Shown here: positions 1-9,089 of the stretch, in pieces
Position numbering within the stretch: the stretch's first letter is position 1
How the letters are laid out: every line of letters begins with the position of its first letter
Source: an uncultured archaeon
GTDB lineage: Archaea > Thermoplasmatota > Thermoplasmata > Thermoplasmatales > Thermoplasmataceae
DNA length: 64,000 bases
Direction: 5' to 3'
Assembly: GCA_000965745.1 (NCBI GenBank)
Contig: CP009479.1
Location: 1,250,457 to 1,314,456 of the forward strand
Position numbers and translations under genes: made by a program
The notes under the pieces: generated by a model
Database searches by the model: none
Seen by the model: only the letters and a program-made list of their open reading frames with translations
What the model was told of the DNA's origin: nothing

Positions 1-420
1 TCCACGCATCCCTGCGGGATGCGACTATTACACCTGTTCAACAACTAATAGTGTATAAGTTTCAATCCACGCATCCCTGCGGGATGCGACTTTTTTCATT
101 GTACATGTAGTACTGACACACATAGTTTCAATCCACGCATCCCTGCGGGATGCGACGACCTGACCTTGTGATCGAAGGTGAGAGTAACAAAGTTTCAATC
201 CACGCATCCCTGCGGGATGCGACATTCGGAAAGACGCAGCAGAGTGCAAGATACAGGTTTCAATCCACGCATCCCTGCGGGATGCGACGTGGTATGGGAA
301 GGAGTGTGTTCTTGACCTCATGGTTTCAATCCACGCATCCCTGCGGGATGCGACTTGACGCTATCAGCGGTATCACGAGTTCTATCAGGTTTCAATCCAC
401 GCATCCCGCAGGGATGCGAC
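1..420 (-). CRISPR. Type I-C CRISPR array, 7 repeats (first cut by window edge)
   Basis: Six full 32-bp repeats lie at 59-90, 125-156, 192-223, 257-288, 323-354 and 389-420, and a 25-bp partial one at 1-25. Six spacers of 33-35 bp separate them. On the plus strand the repeat reads GTTTCAATCCAC, then a hairpin GCATCCC-TGC-GGGATGC, then GAC. The reverse complement ends in GTGGATTGAAAC, the usual crRNA 5' handle of type I-C, so the array is taken as transcribed on the minus strand from the cas side. The array continues beyond the left edge. The repeat at 389-420 has the loop GCA instead of TGC. Confidence 0.97.
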
Positions 421-589
421 TGCAAGATATGCAAAACGCATAGCGTCTAAGTTGATAAAATCATTTTCCGCGAAAGGGTGATGGAACTGATTTCGAAAAA
501 CAAAAAACCTCATGCAAGCAAGGCCTTTAGGCAGTATAGGTGAGGACCCGCGGAAACACCATAGGTGGAATGTTCGCTTGTGGTTCGCG
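421..589 (-). promoter_or_regulatory. Probable CRISPR leader
   Basis: This 169-bp non-coding stretch lies between the cas2 stop and the nearest repeat, on the side from which the array should be transcribed if the type I-C handle orientation holds. It includes A/T-rich tracts and, next to cas2, the minus-strand stretch GCGCGAACCACAAGCGAAC. I assign it as leader from position and orientation, not from a proven promoter. Confidence 0.6.
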
Positions 590-877
590 CTAAAAAATAA
601 TGGTCCCCTCTGGATCATACCCTTTCTGGGTTCCAAAGTGATCAACTCGCTTCTTCCAGTTCTTGCCAAGGAAATAGTATCTGAGGCTGTCTTTGCCTGA
701 GTCGACAATATTCTCAAGTCTATGGCGCAACTCAGTAAACTGGTGCGGTTCCACCAAGCACTCAAACACTGAGTTCTGAACCCTCTGCCCATAGTTAAGG
801 CATTCTCTTGCAACGTACCTCAAGCGTTTTGCACCATCTGGATCAGATGTATTAACGTCATATGCTATAACTACCAT
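590..877 (-). CDS. cas2: CRISPR-associated endonuclease Cas2 (type I-C)
   Basis: Cas2 is the dimeric scaffold of the Cas1-Cas2 integrase that inserts new spacers. The protein has the family start MVVIAYDVNT with the conserved Asp, and about 95 residues is normal length. I prefer ATG at 877 because this places the Cas2 motif at the N terminus and leaves GGTGAT as a ribosome site upstream; a GTG at 895, directly after the cas1 stop, would add six residues. It is the last gene of the cas operon and its stop borders the leader. Confidence 0.95.
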   Translation of the reverse strand: MVVIAYDVNTSDPDGAKRLRYVARECLNYGQRVQNSVFECLVEPHQFTELRHRLENIVDSGKDSLRYYFLGKNWKKRVDHFGTQKGYDPEGTIIF

Positions 878-895
878 CAATTCAGTTATCACCAC

Positions 896-1927
896 TCATT
901 TCCACAGGAATGGAGGATAGTCGGATAAGTCACCTCTCAAATTTCTCGCTAGAAGCATGGACTGAACGTATGGGATAAGGCCTATGGGGATCTTCTCATT
1001 CAGAAATGGATGCACTATCTCCTCCCTCTTCCTATTCTGCCATGCCATTATTACTTCTTTCCTCGTGGCATCATCCATCAGAACAGTTCCATTCTCTCGC
1101 TTAATAAACCCAGAACCTACTACTTGCTTTCTATTTATAATTGTCAGTACAAGCCTGTCAGCAACATACGGTCTTAGTTCCTCCATCAAATCCAGGGCAA
1201 GACTTTCCCTGCCTGGTCTGTCAGTGTGCAAAAAACCAACTTGCGAATCCAGTCCCACGGATTCCAGAGCGGAGGAACAATCATGGGCAAGGAGTGTGTA
1301 GACAAAGGAAAGTAATGCATTCACAGGATCGGTCGGTGGGCGCCGGACTCTTCTCTGGAAATTAAACTGATCCTTCTGGTTCAGTATCATACTGTCGAAG
1401 TTGGAGAAGTAGAGGGTCGCAGCCTCTCCTTCAATGCCCCTTACCGAATCGACTGAGTCTGAATTGTCTATTCTGGAAATCATTTCCTTTAATCTCCCGA
1501 TAGCAAGCGGTAATCCATTGTCCACTGTGTTAGAATCATGCTCTCTCACCAATCTCTGTATGACCCTTCTGGAGTTGTGTATTTTTGCGGTAACGAATCG
1601 CTTTGTAAGTCTAAGCCTCTCATCATCACTATCCGCCCACCTGAACTGCTTCCTTCTCAGGAGTACATTACCTGAAGACCTGCCCGTCACTCTCGCCTGG
1701 AAACGCCCGTTAGGTGTAAGGAAAGAGAGCCCCACTCCTCTTTCAGCGCAAAGCTGCATAGCAGAAGGGCTGGCTCCCATGTGCCCGAAACAGATTACGC
1801 TATCAAGATTGTGGACCGGGATACGGAATTTAATTTCATCCTTTACCTTAATGAGGAGGTTTTCTCCCTGTTTTGTTAGGTATGAGTCAGGAGTTGTAAT
1901 AAAAAGTGTGTTTAGAAGCCTTTTCAT
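896..1927 (-). CDS. cas1: CRISPR-associated endonuclease Cas1 (type I-C)
   Basis: Catalytic integrase of spacer acquisition, working with Cas2 and, in this subtype, Cas4. At 343 residues it is full length. The metal-binding residues are visible: Glu166 in GIEGEAATLYF, His234 in FLHTDRPGRESL, and acidic residues Asp246 and Glu249 in LALDLMEELRP. The start overlaps the cas4 stop by 4 bp, so the two are translationally coupled. Everything seen is consistent with an active enzyme. Confidence 0.97.
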   Translation of the reverse strand: MKRLLNTLFITTPDSYLTKQGENLLIKVKDEIKFRIPVHNLDSVICFGHMGASPSAMQLCAERGVGLSFLTPNGRFQARVTGRSSGNVLLRRKQFRWADSDDERLRLTKRFVTAKIHNSRRVIQRLVREHDSNTVDNGLPLAIGRLKEMISRIDNSDSVDSVRGIEGEAATLYFSNFDSMILNQKDQFNFQRRVRRPPTDPVNALLSFVYTLLAHDCSSALESVGLDSQVGFLHTDRPGRESLALDLMEELRPYVADRLVLTIINRKQVVGSGFIKRENGTVLMDDATRKEVIMAWQNRKREEIVHPFLNEKIPIGLIPYVQSMLLARNLRGDLSDYPPFLWK

Positions 1928-2637
1928 CCCGCACCATCATACCTGTCGGATAAATGCGACTTAAGGTAATTCTCTACGCTTCTGTCTGCTGTAGTCCACC
2001 CAGGCTGGCACACATCATAGAGAGAACAGCTGTTGCAATAGGATTTCTTGATCGCCCGGGGAACCACTCCATTGCCAATCATCTCGTGCATCCTGCGTGA
2101 AAGCAGCTCCACCCTACTCCTGAGATTGTCATCGAAATCAACCTTCACTCTTCTCTTTATTGAATTGTAATAGAGATACCCGTTTTTTATGCTTATTTTG
2201 AGCATTTCCTCTAAACAGATGGCCTGGGCGCACAACTGTACCTCATCAGCGTCATTGGGCTTTGGCCTGCCTCGCTTATACTCAATGGGAGAAACCCCCC
2301 ACTTTCCATTCTTTCCACTTATGTGCAAAGACTCGTTGGCTGGAAGATCATCGTCTCTGGTATACTCTACGACATCGGCTATACCGCGCAGCCCTAGTCT
2401 GACCGATTCCACTGGCACACTCCGTGTTATCCTAAGATCTCCTCTGGTATCGTTCTCAAAAGGATCGTCTGCATGCTCATGCACGTGCCTTCCCTGGACA
2501 GTCAGGCTGTTCTCCGCCCATTGCCGCTCTAAATGTATGAGGGCAAATTGCCGCTCACAGAATGCAATATGCTGTATCCCTGACAGCATAAGGAAATCTT
2601 CTTCTGGGTATCCCGATGGCATATCAGACCCTTTCAA
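1924..2637 (-). CDS. cas4: CRISPR-associated exonuclease Cas4
   Basis: RecB-family nuclease that trims and selects PAM-bearing prespacers for Cas1-Cas2. The 237-residue protein has the N-terminal Cys of the iron-sulfur cluster in AFCERQFALIHLE, and the C-terminal cluster cysteines in YCNSCSLYDVCQPGW. PD-(D/E)XK core residues are suggested by PIEYKRGRPK. The start at 2637 overlaps cas7 by 14 bp; an internal Met at 2622 would begin just after the cas7 stop and is equally possible. Confidence 0.95.
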   Translation of the reverse strand: MKGSDMPSGYPEEDFLMLSGIQHIAFCERQFALIHLERQWAENSLTVQGRHVHEHADDPFENDTRGDLRITRSVPVESVRLGLRGIADVVEYTRDDDLPANESLHISGKNGKWGVSPIEYKRGRPKPNDADEVQLCAQAICLEEMLKISIKNGYLYYNSIKRRVKVDFDDNLRSRVELLSRRMHEMIGNGVVPRAIKKSYCNSCSLYDVCQPGWTTADRSVENYLKSHLSDRYDGAG

Positions 2638-3526
2638 CCAGGGTTACACCGTCAGGTATTTCCTCTCTGGAAATTGACACATCATAGTCAGAGAAATTTC
2701 TGGGAATGATATCGAGGCTCTTCTTACTGATATGAACAGTGTCGAACAGTACCTGGGCGGGTGCGTTTCCAAGTTTTGACGAATGTTTGAACACGATGAG
2801 TTTTCTTGTGCTCATCATTCCTCGAGATGCAGAGCGATCGTTTTCGAACATATTCTCCAAGGCTGTCCACAGCAATTCAAGATCATCATCGTTGAACCCA
2901 GTCTGGTTTGCCAGCGGTGCAGACACAAATCCATGGGCCTTATACAATCCATATGGAACTGTGTACTTTCTCCCCATTGTCCTGTTATCCCCATCCTGTT
3001 CCTTGGAATCCTTCTCCGTTGTTACTGCCATTCTTGTAATGCTGTGTTCAAGAGCTACAACCGGATCGACAGATCTCCCGAATGTTAGCTGCACCGGGCC
3101 TCTAACCTGTCCTGCATTAGCCCCTGTGGTCATTACAGCACCAAATGTTCTTATGTCGAAGTAATTGGCACACAGGTATTTTTTGGCCTCTTCACGTTTT
3201 TCAGAGTTCACCTGCTTACTCTTTTCGTTTTCGTTCTTCACAGGCTTGAACTCCACTCCAAGCTTTGAGTATACCAGATCAATAGTTCTGTTAAGAACTG
3301 ATTTTTCCTTTATGAATATGGCATATGGTTCTTTTCCTTCCTTTGCAACTTCCACATAGTTCCGGACTTTTCTCTTGAGGCTGACGTCAGTAACTATTCC
3401 ATGGCCGGTTTCTGCATCCAGTCTCGGAAGGTTGCCTGCATCCGGGTCTCCGTTGGGATTCCCATCCTTTACATCAAACAAAATCACAAAATCATACCTG
3501 TTCTCTATATTGTCTGTCACGTTCAA
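2624..3526 (-). CDS. cas7: Type I-C Cascade backbone protein Cas7 (Csd2)
   Basis: Cas7 polymerises along the crRNA spacer to form the helical backbone of the type I-C effector. The protein has 300 residues, the expected length, and carries the Csd2 N-terminal signature FDVKDGNPNGDPDAGNLPR and the middle motif GAVMTTGANAGQVRGPVQL. Its start overlaps the cas8c stop by 4 bp. Operon position between cas8c and cas4 is canonical for I-C. Confidence 0.97.
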   Translation of the reverse strand: MNVTDNIENRYDFVILFDVKDGNPNGDPDAGNLPRLDAETGHGIVTDVSLKRKVRNYVEVAKEGKEPYAIFIKEKSVLNRTIDLVYSKLGVEFKPVKNENEKSKQVNSEKREEAKKYLCANYFDIRTFGAVMTTGANAGQVRGPVQLTFGRSVDPVVALEHSITRMAVTTEKDSKEQDGDNRTMGRKYTVPYGLYKAHGFVSAPLANQTGFNDDDLELLWTALENMFENDRSASRGMMSTRKLIVFKHSSKLGNAPAQVLFDTVHISKKSLDIIPRNFSDYDVSISREEIPDGVTLVERV

Positions 3527-5301
3527 TCACTCCTTGTCTCTTCCTTCATTTCATGTTCGGGGGCAGCAGCATTTCCACTATAGAAGTTCTGCCTCTGGTG
3601 ATAATATCCTATAGCAAACATTCCCTGCTCATGCAGATCCATGTGATTAGGGAATGAACCAATGTTGCTCAATATCTCACCAATGGTTTTTTCAAACCAT
3701 ATTACCATCCCTTTGGAATCAATTTTGGCAAGATGGTGGTTTTTCAGGCGCAATAATGTGGGGAAAACGCTCTCGGGGGAAGTGCAAGCAGCTCCATAGT
3801 ATCTCTGTCTGATGGTTGCATTTAAATTTGGACTGGCCTTTTCCTGAATTCTCTCAAGAGTAGCAAACAATCTCCCTACATGATATCCAGTTGACTGCTG
3901 GTCTTTGTCAAGTGCCATTTTTATCTCCTCGAATCTTCTGTCAGGATTGAACTCGTAGTATCTATTTAAATATGCCTTTATTGTTGCTGCTCGAACTCTT
4001 TTAACTCTGTAATCTGTGTCAGCACGGATTCTGTTCAGTGCGAGCTGCAGAAGCATGGACGGGTAAGCAGTGCCGCCGAGTATGGATCTCATAAGATCTC
4101 CTGCCACAGATGGTGGCAATCTATCTTTATCGTCCCTTGGTGAAATGTATTTTAGTATGGATTGCAATGAATAGTATTCCGGATCTTTAGGTCCGCCGAT
4201 TATAGCGAAGTCATCGAAATACTGCTTTATTCTTTGTGAGAACACCGAAACTTTCCCCGGCTCCCAAAAGCGAACAGCAATTCTGGCAGCGTTAGGGGAA
4301 AGTCCCAGAACATAGAAATTGGGATCTTCGCTTTCTTTTATGTACGCTCCTGATTTCACGGAATCAAAAAGCTCGCGAACAACACTTGCACCGGAATCAG
4401 GGTCTAACCTCTCCGGTTCCTGGAAAAATGATGCAAGATTATGTTCTAGATTGCTCTCTTTGCTCGCCCAGAATACAGTGTGGGAATCACCGACAAGCAT
4501 TCTCTGATTTCCCGATTTCAATAGCATATTCAGGGCGGTTGTGTACGCAAATTCTGTGGATCTGATTATCGGGGCATTTGCCCCCTGCTGCTTACCATAG
4601 GAGTCATAGCCCTGCCCTTTCTGAAAGCTTATGAGAACCCTGGAATCCTTGGTTATTGGGGTACTGCCGTGTATTCTGGCAATAGGCCCCTCCTCGCCTG
4701 TTACGAGGCAGGTTACAACATCTTCGTTAGAACCATTTCCATCCATGCTCATTTGGCGCATTATGTATTCTCTAGCAGTGGTGCTCGATGGTATAGGCAC
4801 AGTTTCACTCTTCAGCCTGAATGTAATGTTGCATCCTGGGATTTTCTGGCATTCAACAAATTCTGAAGTTGATTTAACGCTGGAAACACCGTTTCTTTCG
4901 TAGAACTTCAGAATGGCTTCGATATAAGCCCCATCGCCCACTTTCCCCTTTAGCTGTCTTAATCCGGCCAACCAGGATTCATGCTGCTTCGCAGCCAGTT
5001 CTTTATCCTTCTGGCTATTATCACGCGGCTCACCTAATACATACCCGATGTGATCCCAAAGGAAGTTTGTTTTTTCATAGCTCCTCTTTCCGGATCTTGC
5101 AACCGATCTCGGAAGAAGGAATCTCTTAGCTTTAAGGCTCTTTCCATGAGTTTCTCTGGTATCCTCCAGATTTATGAAGTTACCCCGGCGGTCAATTACG
5201 ATCAGGAAAGGCAGATCCTTCCACTCAAAACCATTTAATGGAACCTCACTTCCCTCCTCAGCTTTTCGGTCATAATACTGTTTCAACGCCTGTAATATCA
5301 T
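3523..5301 (-). CDS. cas8c: Type I-C Cascade large subunit Cas8c (Csd1)
   Basis: Large subunit of the type I-C effector, which in this family recognises the PAM and helps recruit Cas3. It has 592 residues, normal for Csd1. Recognition is by overall similarity (for example the N-terminal MILQALKQYYDRKAEE and the region VLGLSPNAARIAVRFWEPG) and by its fixed place between cas5c and cas7. The gene overlaps both neighbours by 4 bp, showing a tightly coupled operon. Confidence 0.95.
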   Translation of the reverse strand: MILQALKQYYDRKAEEGSEVPLNGFEWKDLPFLIVIDRRGNFINLEDTRETHGKSLKAKRFLLPRSVARSGKRSYEKTNFLWDHIGYVLGEPRDNSQKDKELAAKQHESWLAGLRQLKGKVGDGAYIEAILKFYERNGVSSVKSTSEFVECQKIPGCNITFRLKSETVPIPSSTTAREYIMRQMSMDGNGSNEDVVTCLVTGEEGPIARIHGSTPITKDSRVLISFQKGQGYDSYGKQQGANAPIIRSTEFAYTTALNMLLKSGNQRMLVGDSHTVFWASKESNLEHNLASFFQEPERLDPDSGASVVRELFDSVKSGAYIKESEDPNFYVLGLSPNAARIAVRFWEPGKVSVFSQRIKQYFDDFAIIGGPKDPEYYSLQSILKYISPRDDKDRLPPSVAGDLMRSILGGTAYPSMLLQLALNRIRADTDYRVKRVRAATIKAYLNRYYEFNPDRRFEEIKMALDKDQQSTGYHVGRLFATLERIQEKASPNLNATIRQRYYGAACTSPESVFPTLLRLKNHHLAKIDSKGMVIWFEKTIGEILSNIGSFPNHMDLHEQGMFAIGYYHQRQNFYSGNAAAPEHEMKEETRSD

Positions 5302-6017
5302 CCTATGACCTGCACTCCCCGTCTATCGGTATTTATAATTCCCTTCTCCATGACCGCCCTGAAGAATAGGGGAGGAGGAGATTCCCGATTCTGCTCAAAA
5401 TTCATGTCGTAAAGCATGAAACCCAGATCCCTGTACTCATTTATGGGTGTAGAAGGATCAACTTCCGGATCTACAAGCCTGAAATAACATGAAAATTCGC
5501 GTGTGCCCAGGTAAGGCCTGTGGAAGCACTGCCCTTTACTTGCTCGCCTTTCAAACATGGCAGCATACTTCTCCTCACTTTCATCGTTTCTCACTGAAGA
5601 CTCGTCTGATTTTGCCTCTGCAGTTTCTGTTGATTTCGTTTGGCCTTCTTCAGGGAGAAAGTCAAAATATCCATGTATACGGTATTTCACATCCTTAAGG
5701 CAGAGGGATGCACGCTGCTGGCGTGCCTCTTCTATATATATACCATCAGGAATACCAACCTCGCCACGTATCTGTCTGGCAGTGGGAGGCGAAATAGTCT
5801 TTCCAACTTCGTTTCTCCTGATCGATACAAATTTTATTGGGTTCAGTACTTCTATCTTCGTTATATTCCATTTAATTGAGGGTTTCCATAGGACAGCTTC
5901 AAATATTGCTCTTGCCGCTGATGGAGTGATCACATCATAGCTCACCCTCTCTACCTTCATCTCAGGTCTTGTGAAACAGGCGTAATCCCCCCAAATCTCA
6001 AGACACCAGTCTTTCAT
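5298..6017 (-). CDS. cas5: Type I-C Cas5c (Cas5d), crRNA-processing subunit
   Basis: In type I-C systems, which lack Cas6, Cas5c cleaves the pre-crRNA at the base of the repeat hairpin and caps the 5' handle. No cas6 is present here, so this protein should do that job. It has 239 residues and the family start with WGDYACFTRPEMKVERVSYD followed by TPSAARAIFEAVLWKP. A stretch rich in Glu, Ser and Thr near residues 125-150 may be a flexible loop. It starts 10 bp after cas3. Confidence 0.96.
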   Translation of the reverse strand: MKDWCLEIWGDYACFTRPEMKVERVSYDVITPSAARAIFEAVLWKPSIKWNITKIEVLNPIKFVSIRRNEVGKTISPPTARQIRGEVGIPDGIYIEEARQQRASLCLKDVKYRIHGYFDFLPEEGQTKSTETAEAKSDESSVRNDESEEKYAAMFERRASKGQCFHRPYLGTREFSCYFRLVDPEVDPSTPINEYRDLGFMLYDMNFEQNRESPPPLFFRAVMEKGIINTDRRGVQVIG

Positions 6018-6027
6018 CGTTCAGCTC

Positions 6028-8316
6028 CTACTGGAGAATATACCTTTCAACATCATATAAAACTTCTTCAACCATCAATCCCAAATTCTCATCATAATCA
6101 AAGCTGGAGGTGAGAGCAAATATACCGGGTTGGACCTCCTCCACTGAACCTTTGGCTAATAACTTCTCGAATTCAGGATTGTATATATTTACGGTATAAC
6201 GTTGAAGTCTTCTTATCAGCTTTCTGTCTGCTCCATTCATTTTCAGCTCTTCTACTAAATCATCACTCTCCCCATATCTGACTATCACGGTTTTTTGAAC
6301 AGAGTCATCTATTATGTGAAACATATTCGAGGCAGTTCTGAAAGAAATTCCAAACTCGGGCCTATCCGGTGAAAGCAAATTCATAATCCCTCTATCATCA
6401 AATGAATTGACTTTCCAGTATAACTCAGAAAAGAAACGATTGAATGCTTCAGGGACCAGGGGATTCTCCTTTATATCGGAAACAAATTCTAAAGTCGTAC
6501 TCTCAGCTTTCCTGAGTATGCCGGCAGGCGGATGCCTTGGGCCATTGAAAACTACAACCTTGCCCGCCTCATTCATAAGGCCTTCTCTATTGCACCTCCC
6601 TGCTGCCTGTGCTATTGAATCCAGTCCAGACATTGCCCTGTAAACAACCGGAAAATCGACATCAACTCCCGCTTCTATCAGTTGCGTACTTATGACCCTG
6701 ACTCGTTCACCCTCCCTTAGCCTATCTTTTATTTCTGCTATTTTCCTGCTCCTATGTTCACCACACATAAGGGCCGAAAGGTGGTAGGTTCCTTCTGGCA
6801 TGAGCCTGTACAATTCCCGGCAACTCTTCCTGTCGGAGACAATGCACAACACCTGTTCGTGAAGTTTCAACTCATATGAAATTTCCTCCCAGGTCTTCTT
6901 TGAATGAAGGTCATCGGGTAAACTGACATCCACTCTCCTGATCTTTTCAAAGATTTCAGAGACTTCTCCACCCATTATTTCAGTGATGCCTTTAAACCCT
7001 GGAAAGAGTCCGTTGGTGGATTCGTGCTCTACCAAAGCAGGCTGGGTTGCAGTTGATAATAGTATAGTTACACCGTAGTGCTCCACAAGAAGTTTTAAAG
7101 TAGCCATTATGGGCCCAAGAAGCTGGATAGGCAATAACTGGGCCTCGTCAAAAATTACAACTGAGTTGACAATATTATGCAACTTTCTGCATTTGCTGGA
7201 TTTGTGGGAGAACAATGATTCGAAAAACTGGACGGATGTGGTAATTACAAACGGGGCATCCCAATTTTCCGTTGCCAGCCTGGCTTTAGGGGTTGTGTCT
7301 TCTTCGGATATGTTTGAGTGATGTTCAATAACGTTGTCATCACCCAGTACTCTGCGGAAAACCCCTGCATTCTGCTCAATTATGCTGGTGAACGGGATTA
7401 CATATATTACGCGGTCCATCTTGTTAATTTCCGCATGATTGAGGGCAAAAGCAAGGCTGGAAAGCGTTTTTCCGCCACCAGTGGGGACTGTAAGTGAGAA
7501 AACCCCGCGGGGCATATTTGCAGCCTCTGCGCAGCGCTGCCTGACACATTTTCTGATACGGTTAACTGCTCTATCCTTTGCGCCAGCCTCAAATTCCTCC
7601 ATGTAGTTGTTGTATTTAACAAGCAAAGCTTCGAGACTGGCGCTCCCGCCTCTAATTTCTGATTTTAAACTATCCATGTATGATTCTGTATCAAGAAAAT
7701 CCGCGTCTACTAAACTGGAAAACAGCATTCTGATCCATAATGACAGATCAAGTTTATTGTCAAAGGCCCACCCGGGTCGTGGAAGTTCTGGCAGATCGAG
7801 GCTGTGGAGCAGATCTTTGTCCAAACCGTCAATAGTAAGCGATTTCTCTAACTGATACTTTAATGAGGAGGCGGCACTGAGTGATGTGGACCAGTCGGGA
7901 AGGCCGGTGTGGTGACCCGCAATGCCGTATGAAATGAGCCTTCCTTCGAATGGGTATTTTTGCTCAGCGTAAACCGCCCCGTATATGGCATGTGGTATTT
8001 TGCCATTCTTACCCTCCAAATGGGCTTCAGGTTCAAATCCACTTTTTGTCCTCAAATAGTTTTGCCACTCGGCGCGACTCTTTCCTAAATCGTGCAATAA
8101 ACCCATGGCCTCAGCCCAAGGCCCAGAGCCAAATTTATCTGCGAAAGTCCCAGCCAGTCTTCCAGTTCCGACTAGGTGTTCTATCAATGGATGCGGACTA
8201 TCCCATAACCCGTCACCTTTCTGATGCACATGTGCTATCAATCTTTCTTTATTAATCCCAGAATCTCCACCAACAAAACTCATCTGAAAGACCCCTGTAG
8301 ACCTGAGTATAGGCAC
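6028..8316 (-). CDS. cas3: CRISPR-associated helicase-nuclease Cas3 (HD plus SF2 helicase)
   Basis: Cas3 is recruited to the Cascade R-loop and degrades the target DNA. The 762-residue protein has an N-terminal HD nuclease domain (His75-Asp76 in MGLLHDLGKSRAEW), then SF2 helicase motifs: Walker A PTGGGKTLSSLAF near residue 280, DEAQ near 390 and STATQPAL. QAAGRCNREG marks motif VI. It is the first gene of the cas operon. A TATA-like TTTAAA at 8340-8345 lies about 25 bases ahead of the ATG at 8316, suggesting a leaderless mRNA. A later Met (residue 12) is an alternative start. Confidence 0.96.
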   Translation of the reverse strand: MPILRSTGVFQMSFVGGDSGINKERLIAHVHQKGDGLWDSPHPLIEHLVGTGRLAGTFADKFGSGPWAEAMGLLHDLGKSRAEWQNYLRTKSGFEPEAHLEGKNGKIPHAIYGAVYAEQKYPFEGRLISYGIAGHHTGLPDWSTSLSAASSLKYQLEKSLTIDGLDKDLLHSLDLPELPRPGWAFDNKLDLSLWIRMLFSSLVDADFLDTESYMDSLKSEIRGGSASLEALLVKYNNYMEEFEAGAKDRAVNRIRKCVRQRCAEAANMPRGVFSLTVPTGGGKTLSSLAFALNHAEINKMDRVIYVIPFTSIIEQNAGVFRRVLGDDNVIEHHSNISEEDTTPKARLATENWDAPFVITTSVQFFESLFSHKSSKCRKLHNIVNSVVIFDEAQLLPIQLLGPIMATLKLLVEHYGVTILLSTATQPALVEHESTNGLFPGFKGITEIMGGEVSEIFEKIRRVDVSLPDDLHSKKTWEEISYELKLHEQVLCIVSDRKSCRELYRLMPEGTYHLSALMCGEHRSRKIAEIKDRLREGERVRVISTQLIEAGVDVDFPVVYRAMSGLDSIAQAAGRCNREGLMNEAGKVVVFNGPRHPPAGILRKAESTTLEFVSDIKENPLVPEAFNRFFSELYWKVNSFDDRGIMNLLSPDRPEFGISFRTASNMFHIIDDSVQKTVIVRYGESDDLVEELKMNGADRKLIRRLQRYTVNIYNPEFEKLLAKGSVEEVQPGIFALTSSFDYDENLGLMVEEVLYDVERYILQ

Positions 8317-8339
8317 TTGAAAGTCTTTTAAGGTTACGG

Positions 8340-8345
8340 TTTAAA
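8340..8345 (-). promoter_or_regulatory. TATA box for the cas operon
   Basis: On the minus strand ACATTTAAACC sits 24-29 bases upstream of the cas3 start codon, the standard archaeal TATA-to-start distance. It is the only good TATA candidate before the seven-gene operon. Confidence 0.5.
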
Positions 8346-8410
8346 TGTCACGTTGAAATTTCGATGAGAATTAGCGTTAATGTGCAGATATTGCTTCTAT
8401 GAAAGAAGTC

Positions 8411-8626
8411 CTACAGATCCTGCAAACCCTCCATTCTCAAATACTTTCTTTTCGTGATCCATTCCTCATTCATGTCCATCAATATCGCTCCAGCAAGCCT
8501 AATAAAAGAATTCCATGATGGAAATTCGTTTACTCTCATTGCTCTTCTCATGGTCTCATAATTCAAGCCCCAACTCATGTTTGTTGCCTGCGTCCTAATC
8601 AGTGCTAATTGCATACTGTCATTCAC
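8411..8626 (-). pseudogene. IS256/mutator-type transposase C-terminal remnant
   Basis: An open frame of 71 codons whose second half, IRLAGAILMDMNEEWITKRK followed by YLRMEGL, matches the extreme C terminus of IS256 (mutator) family transposases. The catalytic DDE domain is absent and no IS ends are seen, so this is a relic. The first half of the frame is not clearly transposase and may be only partly derived from it. It lies between the cas operon promoter and tRNA-Leu. Confidence 0.6.
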
Positions 8627-8944
8627 ATCATCAACATTCTACGAAGTAATTATTTTGAGGATCTTGTATGGGATGCTCTTCAGGATCGTCTGCATAATCA
8701 GACTTCAACAATTCATATGGAAATCAGTAGAATTTCGGATTTTGTCCTTATCATGATATTTAATGACTAAATCATAACAGAACCCAGACTTCTATGCTTA
8801 TTCGCGAGTCCTTATGATAAACATAGGGCAAAATCTACCCACAGTAAAGTGAAGAGAGCCATCTTTTAAAAACCTAGTAAGGTGTCTTATTTTTCAATGT
8901 GGGTAGAATTAGTATTAATATTGTATTCGAATAGAAAAACATAG
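8627..8944. other. Gene-free stretch with a 10-bp inverted repeat
   Basis: No convincing gene is seen in these 318 AT-rich bases. The only structure is a perfect inverted repeat, TCTACCCACA at 8834-8843 and TGTGGGTAGA at 8898-8907, with 54 bases between. It could be a tiny mobile relic or a regulatory stem. Together with the transposase remnant to its left, it suggests decayed insertion DNA. Confidence 0.4.
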
Positions 8945-9029
8945 TGCGGAGGGCCGGATTTGAACCGGCGTATCCCTTCGGAAACAGATCTTGAGTCTGT
9001 CGCATTTGACCTAGCTCTGCTACCTCCGC
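8945..9029 (-). tRNA. tRNA-Leu (anticodon CAA)
   Basis: The minus strand folds into a class II tRNA of 85 nt. Acceptor GCGGAGG pairs with CCTCCGC and is followed by discriminator A. The anticodon loop CTCAAGA has anticodon CAA (reads UUG), followed by a long variable arm, and the T-arm contains GGTTCAAATCC. The 3' CCA is not encoded. No intron is evident. Confidence 0.95.
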
Positions 9030-9089
9030 CTGCAACGTTTATTGGGTTGTGATTAATTTTATTTTGCTTCTCTGCCTACTCTGACATTG

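Noticed and set aside
28-443. Open frames on both strands across the repeats
   Set aside because: They consist of translated CRISPR repeats and spacers; no coding signal.
385-813. 142-codon minus-strand frame over the leader and cas2
   Set aside because: It overlaps cas2 in another frame and runs into the array; cas2 explains the region.
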